Below are positions 56,778 through 64,000 of a stretch of 64,000 bases of DNA, one piece after another. Origin of the DNA: an uncultured Gemmiger sp. (GTDB lineage Bacteria; Bacillota; Clostridia; Oscillospirales; Ruminococcaceae); contig CANRCB010000002.1 of NCBI GenBank assembly GCA_947629015.1, positions 57,979 to 121,978 on the forward strand, read 5' to 3'. The first letter of the stretch is position 1. Each line of letters begins with the position of its first letter. Position numbers and translations under genes: made by a program. A model generated the notes under the pieces. That model saw only the letters and a list, made by a program, of their open reading frames with translations, was not told the origin of the DNA and ran no database searches.

Positions 56778-57641
56778 CTATACCAGATGGTAGAAGAAAT
56801 ACCGCACGGCGATGGAGACAAACGGCGCGATGAACATCACGCTGTCGAACCGGTCCAGGATGCCGCCGTGCCCGGGGAAGATGGTGCCGTAATCCTTGAT
56901 GCCCGCCTGCCGCTTGACGGCGGAGGCGAACAGATCCCCCAAAATGCCCAGCACCGAGGCGACGGCGCCCATGACGACGATGACGACAACGTGCCGCACG
57001 CCGACCTCCACCGTGAGCGAGGCGACCCGCCCCGAGATGAGCCCGTACACGGCGGTGGCCAAAGCGCCCAGCGCCATGCTGCCCACCATACCGCCCACGG
57101 CGCCCTCAACGGTCTTGTTGGGGCTGACGAAGGGCGCCAGCTTGTGCCTGCCGAACGCGCGCCCGGCAAAATAGGCGGCGGTATCGCCGCCCCACGCAAA
57201 GCACAGGATGAGCAGGATAAAATACACCGCGTCATACCCGAACCGCGTGTGCGGCAGCGTGCGCTTTAAATGTATGAGGGAGTAAAAGCAGAAGATGATG
57301 ACCCCGCCGAAATACAAAAAGCTGCTCATTTTGCCAAAATCCAGCGTTTTGGCGTGGGTGATGAGCAGGATGTTGTAGAAAAGCGCCGTCAGGAACGCGG
57401 CCGGCAGCAGCAGCGCGCGCACGCCCGCGCTGGTGGAAAGCATGACCAGCAGCGTGATGGGCACGGCCGCCGCGTACAACGGCCACTGCGCCTTGCCAAA
57501 GCCCATGGCGGCGTACACCTCGTGGATGGCCAGCAGGCAGACGAGGGACAGCACCAGGTCAAAGGCGACGGTGTCGAAAAATGTGAGCACGGCGCCCAGC
57601 ACACAGAGCCCGGCAACGGCCGTGATGACGCGTGTACGCAC
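56778..57641 (-). CDS. cdsA: Phosphatidate cytidylyltransferase
   Basis: 287 residues with about eight membrane helices. The CDP-transferase signature is SPNKTVEGAVGGMVGS followed by KRQAGIKDYGTIFPGHGG and LDRFDS. It makes CDP-diacylglycerol for phospholipid synthesis. GTG start (VRTRVITAV) with AAGGAGG 8 bases upstream; the ATG 16 codons earlier overlaps that site. In most Firmicutes uppS lies between frr and cdsA; here it is absent. Confidence 0.93.
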   Translation of the reverse strand: MRTRVITAVAGLCVLGAVLTFFDTVAFDLVLSLVCLLAIHEVYAAMGFGKAQWPLYAAAVPITLLVMLSTSAGVRALLLPAAFLTALFYNILLITHAKTLDFGKMSSFLYFGGVIIFCFYSLIHLKRTLPHTRFGYDAVYFILLILCFAWGGDTAAYFAGRAFGRHKLAPFVSPNKTVEGAVGGMVGSMALGALATAVYGLISGRVASLTVEVGVRHVVVIVVMGAVASVLGILGDLFASAVKRQAGIKDYGTIFPGHGGILDRFDSVMFIAPFVSIAVRYFFYHLV

Positions 57642-57751
57642 AGGCGGGGCCTCCTTTCCGCTCCAAACGGCGCCGGGCGGGGCCCGCACGGCGCCGTTTG
57701 ACTATATGCGGCGGCGCGGGCGCAGTTGCCCGCGCCGGGCCGCGGCAGGGG

Positions 57752-58306
57752 TCATACTTCCATGATCTCCTTGTTTTTGGCGGCGCAGATCTCGTCGATC
57801 TTTTTGCCGTAGCTGTCGGTGAGCTTCTGCATCTCCTCCTCCAGCTTTTTCTGGTCGTCCTCGGTGATCTCGCCGGATTTCTTCATCGCCTTGAACCTGT
57901 CCATCGCCTCGCGCCGGGTGTTGCGCACCGCGACCTTGCTCTCCTCGCCGAGCTTCTGCACGTCCTTGGTGAGCTGGCGGCGGCGTTCCTCGGTGGGGGC
58001 CGGGAACACAAGGCGGATGGTCTGGCCGTCGTCGATGGGGTTGATGCCGATATCGCTGGCCTGGATGGCCCTGGAGATGGCTCTGACCAGCTGGCGGTCC
58101 CACGGGGAGATGGTCAGCACGCGGGCCTCGGCGACGGCGACGGCCGCCACCTGCTGGATGGGCGTGGGCGCGCCGTAATAATCCACCGTGACTTTGTCAA
58201 GGATGGCGGGGTTGGCGCGCCCCGCACGGACGGTGCCCAGTTCCCGGGTCAGATATTCAACGCTGGCCCGCATTTTTTCCTCAAACGGTTTGGTGGTGCT
58301 GCTCAT
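57752..58306 (-). CDS. frr: Ribosome recycling factor
   Basis: 184 residues. RAGRANPAILDKVTVDYYGA, PWDRQLVRAISRAIQASDIG and VAVRNTRREAMDRFK are diagnostic. It splits post-termination ribosomes with EF-G. AAAGGAG precedes the ATG. Follows pyrH by 48 bases. Confidence 0.97.
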   Translation of the reverse strand: MSSTTKPFEEKMRASVEYLTRELGTVRAGRANPAILDKVTVDYYGAPTPIQQVAAVAVAEARVLTISPWDRQLVRAISRAIQASDIGINPIDDGQTIRLVFPAPTEERRRQLTKDVQKLGEESKVAVRNTRREAMDRFKAMKKSGEITEDDQKKLEEEMQKLTDSYGKKIDEICAAKNKEIMEV

Positions 58307-58354
58307 ACCAGAATCAACTCCTTTTGGTGATGGATGCTCTATTTGCGGCGGGGG

Positions 58355-59062
58355 TCATTCCCGCACAAGGGTCCCGATGGCTTCGCCCCGCACGGCGCGC
58401 GCGATGTTGGCGGGGTCCTTGAGGTCGAACACAAGGCAGGGCAGGGCGTTTTCCCGGCAGAGGGCCGCGGCGGCGGCGTCCATCACGGCCAGGCGCTCGT
58501 CCAGCACGCGGGTGAAGGTGAGGGTATCGTATTTGACGGCGCCGGGGTATTTGTGGGGGTCTTTGTCATAGACGCCGTCCACCATGGTGGCCTTGAGCAT
58601 GGCGTCGGCCCCGATCTCGACGGCGCGCAGCGCGCTGGCGGTATCGGTGGAGAACAGCGGGCAGCCGGTGCCGCCGCCGAACACCACCACCTTGCCCGCC
58701 TCCAGCAGGGCGCGGGCCTTCTCGCTGGTGAAGGTATCGGCCACCTGCGGCATGACGGCGCTGGTCAGCACACAGGCCGGCACGCCCTGGCGGCGCAGCA
58801 TATCCTTGACGGCGATGGCGTTCATCACGGTGGCCAGCATCCCGATCTTGTCGGCGTCCATGCGGTCCATCTCGCCGCTGGAGCGCCCGCGCCAGAAGTT
58901 GCCGCCGCCCACCACGATGCCGATCTGCGCGCCCAGCGCGTGCGCGGCCTTGATGCCGCCGCAGATGGCGGCCATCGTCGGCTCGTCAAAGCCGGTGTCC
59001 TTCTCGCCGGCCAGGGCCTCGCCGCTGAGTTTGAGCAGCACGCGTTTGTAGCAAAGCTCCAT
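58355..59062 (-). CDS. pyrH: UMP kinase
   Basis: 235 residues. KRVLLKLSGEALAGEKDTGF, VVGGGNFWRGRSS, ATVMNAIAVKDML and FGGGTGCPLFSTDT define the bacterial hexameric UMP kinase. It makes UDP for pyrimidine nucleotide synthesis and is allosterically tuned by UTP/GTP. AGGAGGGG precedes the ATG. First gene of the operon down to polC; rpsB-tsf, often upstream, are not here. Confidence 0.96.
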   Translation of the reverse strand: MELCYKRVLLKLSGEALAGEKDTGFDEPTMAAICGGIKAAHALGAQIGIVVGGGNFWRGRSSGEMDRMDADKIGMLATVMNAIAVKDMLRRQGVPACVLTSAVMPQVADTFTSEKARALLEAGKVVVFGGGTGCPLFSTDTASALRAVEIGADAMLKATMVDGVYDKDPHKYPGAVKYDTLTFTRVLDERLAVMDAAAAALCRENALPCLVFDLKDPANIARAVRGEAIGTLVRE

Positions 59063-59102
59063 GGTGTCCCCTCCTGCGCCGCAGCGCCTCCAAGTGCTTT
59101 TT

Positions 59103-59131
59103 ATTTTACAATAAATTGGCCGCAAAGTAAA
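59103..59131 (-). promoter_or_regulatory. Promoter of the pyrH-polC operon
   Basis: Minus strand TTTACT (complement of 59126-59131), 17-base spacer, TAAAAT (complement of 59103-59108), 40 bases before the pyrH ATG. Confidence 0.75.
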
Positions 59132-59160
59132 GCCGCCCGCAAAATAAAGGTGTTTTTTAA

Positions 59161-59252
59161 ATCCATCGCCTCCGGCGGGCAAAAACGGGCTATTGAAAAT
59201 CCATCGCCCCCGGCGGGCAAAAACGGGCTATTGAAAATCTATCGCCCTCGGC
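59161..59252. repeat. 38-bp tandem repeat, 2.4 copies
   Basis: Units at 59161-59198 and 59199-59236 differ at one base; a partial third (ATCTATCGCCCTCGGC) runs to 59252. Each has a CGGCGGGC core and an A-rich run. Located directly upstream of the pyrH promoter. Confidence 0.85.
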
Positions 59253-59284
59253 TGACATGTGCAGACGAGGGCGATACCTCTAGA

Positions 59285-59336
59285 GCAAAAAATACCGTGC
59301 AAGTCGCCTGTAAGGCATGCGCGCGGTATTTTTTGC
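59285..59336. terminator. Bidirectional hairpin GCAAAAAATACCG / CGGTATTTTTTGC
   Basis: Perfect 13-bp arms rich in A/T around a 26-base loop that contains a smaller stem. It can act as an A/T-rich terminator in both directions. Confidence 0.6.
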
Positions 59337-59350
59337 GACGGGGTGTGTCC

Positions 59351-59429
59351 AAGAGAGGGGTACAGGCGGCCTGGCGCAGCCAGCTTAGCCGAACCCCTCT
59401 TTTGAAGCGTGTCGATTTATCGACACGCT
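59351..59429. repeat. Hairpin related to 5128-5180 plus a 24-bp palindrome
   Basis: 59351-59403 has the AAGAGAGGGGT...ACCCCTCTTTT shell and a GGCTGCGCC-type core (complement strand) seen also at 5128-5180, though the stem is less perfect. It is followed by AGCGTGTCGAT-TT-ATCGACACGCT (59406-59429), an 11-bp perfect palindrome. A third GC-rich stem (about 59431-59463) ends just before the regulator stop codon. Confidence 0.65.
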
Positions 59430-59468
59430 ACCCGCCGCCCCCGGCAGGGCCGGGGGCGGCGGGCAGGC

Positions 59469-60554
59469 TCAATATTTGGCGGGGTTGGCGGCCAGATACT
59501 TTTTGACCATCAGCGCCACCTTAAAGACGATGGCGTCGTCGAATTTGCGCAGGTCTAGGCCGGTGAGCTTTTTGATCTTCTCCAGCCGGTAGACCAGGGT
59601 GTTGCGGTGTACGAACAGCCCGCGGCTGGTCTCCGAGACGTTGAGGTTGTTCTCGAAAAAGCGCTGGATGGTGAACAGCGTCTCGGAATCGAGAGAGTCG
59701 ATGCTGTCCTGCTTGAAGACCTCGCGCAAAAAGGCGTCGCACAGGGTGGTGGGCAGCTGGTAGACAAGGCGCGCGATGCCCAGGTGGTCATAGCTGACGA
59801 CCTGGCGCTCGGTGTCGAACACCTTGCCGACCTCCATGGCGATCTGCGCCTCTTTGAAGCTGGCGGCCAGATCCTTGAGGTTGTCGATGGGCGTGCCGAT
59901 GCCGACCACGGCCTTGATATAATGCTCCCCCGAGAGGGTATCGACGATGGAGGCGGCGAGCTTTTCCATATCGCGGGTGCTATTGTCGGGCCGGATCTCC
60001 TTGACGAGGACGGTGTCGCTCTCGGAAATGTTGAAGACGAAATCCTTCTGCTTGTCGGGGAACAGGCCGCTGACGATGTCATAGGCCGAGATATCGTTGC
60101 CGCTGACGACGCGGATGAGCAGCACCACGCGCTGCACGTCGGACACGAAATGCAGCTCCCGCGCTTTGGCGTAGATATCGCCGGGGAGGATGTTGTCCAG
60201 CACGACGTTTTTGATAAAGTTGGTCTTGTCGAACTTTTCGTCGTGGTATTGCTTGATGCTTTGCAGGCTGATGGAGAGCAGGGCGGCGAACTGCGCGGCG
60301 GTGGTATCGGTGCCTTCGACAAAGGCGGCGTAGTCGTTGTGCTTGGCGCTGGTGAACTGGTGGTAGGCGTACCCGTCCCGCACAAAGGCATCGCCGCCGG
60401 CGGCGCGGGCCGAGACAAAGCCCTGCCGGGTCTGGCCGATCTGGTCCAGCTCCGAGCAGGAAATGACGGTGCCCGCCTCGTCCACGACACCGACGGCGCG
60501 GTCAATGGCATCCTTCATCTGGTAGACAACATTCTGAAAGACCCGGTTCGCCAT
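59469..60554 (-). CDS. CdaR/PucR-type transcriptional regulator
   Basis: 361 residues. The C-terminal HTH_30 domain has FENNLNVSETSRGLFVHRNT followed by YRLEKIKKLTGLDLRK, the hallmark of CdaR/PucR regulators. A GGDEF-like middle domain (about 170-280) and an N-terminal sensory part (VGVVDEAGTVISCSEL, PAS-like) precede it. These regulators respond to sugar acids, purines or other ligands; the ligand here is unknown. AAAGGAG precedes the ATG and a good promoter lies about 95 bases upstream. Confidence 0.85.
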   Translation of the reverse strand: MANRVFQNVVYQMKDAIDRAVGVVDEAGTVISCSELDQIGQTRQGFVSARAAGGDAFVRDGYAYHQFTSAKHNDYAAFVEGTDTTAAQFAALLSISLQSIKQYHDEKFDKTNFIKNVVLDNILPGDIYAKARELHFVSDVQRVVLLIRVVSGNDISAYDIVSGLFPDKQKDFVFNISESDTVLVKEIRPDNSTRDMEKLAASIVDTLSGEHYIKAVVGIGTPIDNLKDLAASFKEAQIAMEVGKVFDTERQVVSYDHLGIARLVYQLPTTLCDAFLREVFKQDSIDSLDSETLFTIQRFFENNLNVSETSRGLFVHRNTLVYRLEKIKKLTGLDLRKFDDAIVFKVALMVKKYLAANPAKY

Positions 60555-60646
60555 ATTTGATCTCTCCTTTGCCGCTTCATCCTTTGCATATCGACGAAAG
60601 CCCAATGCTTGTTATTTTGCCCCAAAGCAAAATCAGTCTACTGTCT

Positions 60647-60675
60647 ATTTTACACAACTCTCTTGGCTTTTGCAA
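60647..60675 (-). promoter_or_regulatory. Promoter of the CdaR/PucR-type gene
   Basis: Minus strand TTGCAA (complement of 60670-60675), 17-base spacer, TAAAAT (complement of 60647-60652), within an A/T-rich 270-base gap that holds no other gene. Confidence 0.7.
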
Positions 60676-60826
60676 CATATTTTAACAAAAAACAGAATAT
60701 TTTCTTGTACAGTTTTGTTTTAAAGGGATAAAGCGCCTTCCGGCCCGGGCGCTTTTGGCGGGCATTCCCTCGGCATTTTGACAAAAGGCCCGCCGCCCGG
60801 CGCGGGATGCCGCGGCGCGCGCCGGC

Positions 60827-61447
60827 TTATGGCTTGCCGCGTTTCCCCTCGCCAAGCGTGCCGGTGCCGCCCTCGACGACGCCGCGGCGGCGCAGCACAT
60901 AACCGATGGTGGCAAAAAAGATGCGCACGTCCCCCCAGAAGGTGACGTTGGCGGCATATTCGCCGTCATAGCGTGCTTTTACGGCAATGGGCAGCTCATC
61001 CCGGCCGTTGACCTGCGCAAGGCCGGTCAGGCCGGGGCGCAGGTCGTTGGCGTGCACGGCGTCGCGCGCCTCGATAAGGTCATACTGGTTGTACAGCGCC
61101 GGCCGGGGGCCGATGATGCTCATATCGCCGGCCACGATGTTGTAGATCTGCGGCAGCTCGTCCAGGCTGGTGCGGCGCAAAAACGCCCCGCTTTTGGTGA
61201 TGTAGCTGTCGGCATTTTTGAGCAGGTGCGTGGGCACATCGTGCGGGGTATCGCCGCGCATGGTGCGGAATTTTAAAATGTTGAAATGCGTTTTGCCGGC
61301 GCCGACCCGCCGCTGGCGGAAAAACACCGGCCCGGGGGAATCCAGCTTGATCCACACCGCGATGGCCCCCATGGGCAGCGCCAGCACCACGCAGGCCAAA
61401 AGGGACAGCACAAGATCCAAAAAACGTTTGAAAAAGGCCTGATACAT
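60827..61447 (-). CDS. Undecaprenyl-phosphate sugar phosphotransferase (initiating sugar transferase)
   Basis: 206 residues. One N-terminal membrane hairpin (about 8-32), then the bacterial sugar-transferase domain: SPGPVFFRQRRVG, FNILKFRTM, TSLDELPQIYNIV, GDMSIIGPRPAL and RPGLTGLAQVNGRD. It transfers a sugar-1-phosphate to undecaprenyl phosphate at the membrane, starting a repeat unit of capsule or exopolysaccharide. AAAAGGAG precedes the ATG. It is 9 bases after the epimerase/dehydratase gene, which probably makes its nucleotide-sugar donor. Confidence 0.92.
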   Translation of the reverse strand: MYQAFFKRFLDLVLSLLACVVLALPMGAIAVWIKLDSPGPVFFRQRRVGAGKTHFNILKFRTMRGDTPHDVPTHLLKNADSYITKSGAFLRRTSLDELPQIYNIVAGDMSIIGPRPALYNQYDLIEARDAVHANDLRPGLTGLAQVNGRDELPIAVKARYDGEYAANVTFWGDVRIFFATIGYVLRRRGVVEGGTGTLGEGKRGKP

Positions 61448-61456
61448 GGGCGGTGC

Positions 61457-63463
61457 TCACTCCTTTTGGGGCGCGGCGGCCTGGTTGGCCATGGCCTGCT
61501 CCAGCGCGGCTTTGGCAAAGATGGCGGTGTTGCCGGTGGCGGCGCTGACGGTGTGGTCCTCGTTGACGCGGCGGTTGGGGCGGTAGCGCCCGACGATGGC
61601 CTGCAGCGCCTCGACGACCTGTTCCTCGCCCTGCTCCGTGCTTTGCTGCAGCGCCTGCAGCGCGGTATAAAAGCGCGGCAGGTCGATCTCCATGGGCGGG
61701 GCGATAAAGATCTTGTTGTGCGCGGTCTTGAGCATCTTGTCCTGCTCGGTGTCCAGCATGAGCTCCTCGTACAGTTTCTCGCCGGGGCGCAGGCCGGTGA
61801 CCTTGATCTGCATATCCACGCCCGGCTCGTAGCCGTAGAAGCGGATGATGCGCTTGGCCAGATCCATGATGCGCACCGGCTGGCCCATATCCAGCACATA
61901 GATGCTGCCGTTCTCGGCAAGGCCGCCGGCCTGCAGGACCAGCTGTGCGGCCTCGGGGATGGTCATGAAATAGCGCACGATGTCGGGGTGGGTGATGGTG
62001 ACGGGCCCGCCGCGCTTGATCTGCTCCTCAAACAGCGGGATGACGCTGCCGTGGCTGCCCAGCACGTTGCCGAAGCGCACCGCCATGCACAGCATATCGG
62101 TGTGCCGGGCGTAGGTCTGGATGAGCATCTCACAGATGCGCTTGGTGCAGCCCATGACGTTGGTGGGGTTGACGGCCTTGTCGGTGGAGAGCTGGACAAA
62201 GCGCTCCACGCCGTGCTCGGCGGCGGAATTGAGCAGGTTTTTGGTGCCGAAAACGTTGTTTTTGACCGCCTCGGCGGGGCTCGTTTCCATCAGCGGCACG
62301 TGCTTGTGCGCGGCGGCGTGGAACACCACCGAGGGGTGGTAGGTCTGCATGACCTCATCGAGGCGGGCTTTGTCCCGGATGGAGCCGATGAGGGTGAGCA
62401 CCGGCGCGTTGGGGCCGTATTTGGCGCGCAGCTCCGTCTCCAGCTCATAGGCGCAGTTCTCGTAGATGTCAAAGATGAGCAGGCGGGCCGGGCGGTAGCG
62501 CATGATCTGGCGGCACAGCTCGCTGCCGATGGAACCGCCGCCGCCGGTGACCAGCACCACCTTGCCCTGCAGATAGCTGCTGATCTGGGCATCGTTGAGC
62601 TGGATCTCGTCACGGGAGAGGAAGTCCGCCGTGTTGAGCTCACGCAGGCCGGGCACCATGGGCTTGCCGTTCTCGTCCACGGCCTGGGGGTCGTTGAGCA
62701 TACGCACCCGGCAGTGGGTGGCGTTGCACAGGTTGATGACCTCGCGCAGGCGCTCGCCCCGCAGCGAGGTGATGGCGATGATGATCTCTACGATATGATA
62801 TTTGCGCACAAGCTCCGGTATGTCGGAAATGGTGCCGCGCACCGGCACGCCCTGCACGCGCAGGTCCTTTTTGGTCAGGTCGTCGTCAACGATGCACACC
62901 GGCTCGCCGAAGGTGCCGTTCTGGTTTTTGCACAGGTTGATGGCCCACGCCCCCGCCTGCCCGGCGCCGACGATGAGCAGCGGCATGGGCGGCGCGGCGC
63001 GGCGGCGCTTTTTTGCGCGGCCGCGGCCGCGCGCCGCCGCGTAGGTGCGCAGGATGCGCCACAAAAAGCGCACGCCCGCCATCGCCGCGGCGCTGAGCAC
63101 CGCCCCGATGGTGAGCACGGCGCCGCTGACCATATCGCCGCGCACGATGAGGCTGAGCATCATGATGATCCCGGTGGCCAGCCCGCACAAAAGCACAAGG
63201 CGCGCAAGGTCGCGCAGGCCGGCATACTCCCACAGGATCTCGTACAATCCGCCGAACCAGTACACGATGACGTGCACCGCCAGCGCGAAGGGCAGATAGT
63301 CCACAAGGGCCTGCAAGACGGCCGGCTGCTTGTAGGCGTCGGCGCCGTCAAAGCGCAGAAGCACCGCCAGATAATAGCAAAGCGCGATCAGCCCGCAGTC
63401 CAGCAGCATCAGCGCGATGCGCCGGGGCAGGCCCTTGATCAGTTGGCTTTGTGTTTGTTTCAT
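61457..63463 (-). CDS. Membrane-bound NDP-sugar 4,6-dehydratase/epimerase (CapD/EpsC/PglF-like)
   Basis: 668 residues. Four membrane helices (about 15-130), a CoA-binding-like Rossmann domain (LLIVGAGQAGAWAINL), then an extended SDR domain with VLVTGGGGSIGSELCRQI, HAAAHKHVPLME, LSTDKAVNPTNVMGCTKR (a TDK-type active site in place of Tyr-x-x-x-Lys) and AVRFGNVLGSHGSVIP. It likely converts UDP-GlcNAc to a 4-keto-6-deoxy sugar for surface glycans. Start MKQTQSQ chosen after AGGGAAG; a GTG ten codons upstream is possible. The C-terminal tail of about 60 residues is low-complexity. Confidence 0.9.
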   Translation of the reverse strand: MKQTQSQLIKGLPRRIALMLLDCGLIALCYYLAVLLRFDGADAYKQPAVLQALVDYLPFALAVHVIVYWFGGLYEILWEYAGLRDLARLVLLCGLATGIIMMLSLIVRGDMVSGAVLTIGAVLSAAAMAGVRFLWRILRTYAAARGRGRAKKRRRAAPPMPLLIVGAGQAGAWAINLCKNQNGTFGEPVCIVDDDLTKKDLRVQGVPVRGTISDIPELVRKYHIVEIIIAITSLRGERLREVINLCNATHCRVRMLNDPQAVDENGKPMVPGLRELNTADFLSRDEIQLNDAQISSYLQGKVVLVTGGGGSIGSELCRQIMRYRPARLLIFDIYENCAYELETELRAKYGPNAPVLTLIGSIRDKARLDEVMQTYHPSVVFHAAAHKHVPLMETSPAEAVKNNVFGTKNLLNSAAEHGVERFVQLSTDKAVNPTNVMGCTKRICEMLIQTYARHTDMLCMAVRFGNVLGSHGSVIPLFEEQIKRGGPVTITHPDIVRYFMTIPEAAQLVLQAGGLAENGSIYVLDMGQPVRIMDLAKRIIRFYGYEPGVDMQIKVTGLRPGEKLYEELMLDTEQDKMLKTAHNKIFIAPPMEIDLPRFYTALQALQQSTEQGEEQVVEALQAIVGRYRPNRRVNEDHTVSAATGNTAIFAKAALEQAMANQAAAPQKE

Positions 63464-63505
63464 GTCCTGACTTCCCTGCCGGCCATCGGCCACGGCATCC
63501 GTTTT

Positions 63506-64000
<495 letters not shown>

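Overview
The window looks like a chromosomal segment from a GC-rich low-G+C-lineage Firmicute, most likely an Oscillospiraceae/Ruminococcaceae gut anaerobe (Gemmiger, Subdoligranulum or Faecalibacterium relatives; this placement is inference). Pointers are a PolC-type replicase, SpoIIE and a Spo0A-like regulator, AGGAGG-type ribosome binding sites before most genes, MEP-pathway isoprenoid genes, and lineage families such as DUF951 and DUF4364.

Layout. 1-9.1 kb: tail of an unknown gene, an EF-G paralogue, SpoIIE, two proteins of unknown role, and a divergent MocR regulator/ECF S-component pair, then tRNA-Thr and tRNA-Asp. 9.2-15.7 kb: a minus-strand housekeeping run (lytic transglycosylase, coaE, Sua5/YrdC, GNAT, EamA half-transporter, prfA, DUF951) facing an S1-domain protein and DUF4364. 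15.8-18.0 kb: an inverted-repeat element, then a histidine-kinase-like protein without a phospho-acceptor His, a divergent Spo0A-like regulator and a small protein. 18.3-30.5 kb: an island visibly richer in A/T, starting at tRNA-Ala and ending with a TnpV protein and a large serine recombinase. Its left part has tiny ORFs, two tandem sigma-factor-like genes, an XRE regulator and a KTR zinc-ribbon protein; its cargo is a complete pstS-C-A-B-phoU-phoP-phoR operon plus a divergent small membrane protein with Pho-box-like repeats. 30.6-37.8 kb: a carboxymuconolactone decarboxylase-like protein, flavodoxin, a short DnaK, a solitary hisB, glyA, a peptidoglycan-binding protein and a secreted cysteine-peptidase-like protein. 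38-44.3 kb: a GH2 beta-galactosidase, a small unknown, DegV and a uracil permease behind a leader-peptide/attenuator. 44.4-59.1 kb: parC- and parE-like topoisomerase genes, then polC-ispG-rseP-dxr-cdsA-frr-pyrH, all on the minus strand. 59.4-64 kb: a CdaR/PucR-type regulator, a sugar transferase, an NDP-sugar epimerase/dehydratase and the 3' part of glmS (cell-surface polysaccharide and amino-sugar supply).

Most noteworthy: (1) a transposon-like island that carries a whole phosphate uptake and sensing system, with an unrecognised membrane protein apparently under the same control; (2) a leader upstream of uraA with a translatable 30-codon ORF, two U-tracts and a terminator arranged like UTP-sensitive pyrBI attenuation; (3) a degenerate kinase/Spo0A-like pair; (4) intergenic repeat families, including a hairpin element whose right arm has expanded as a 14-bp tandem array. 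No CRISPR array or restriction-modification system was seen.
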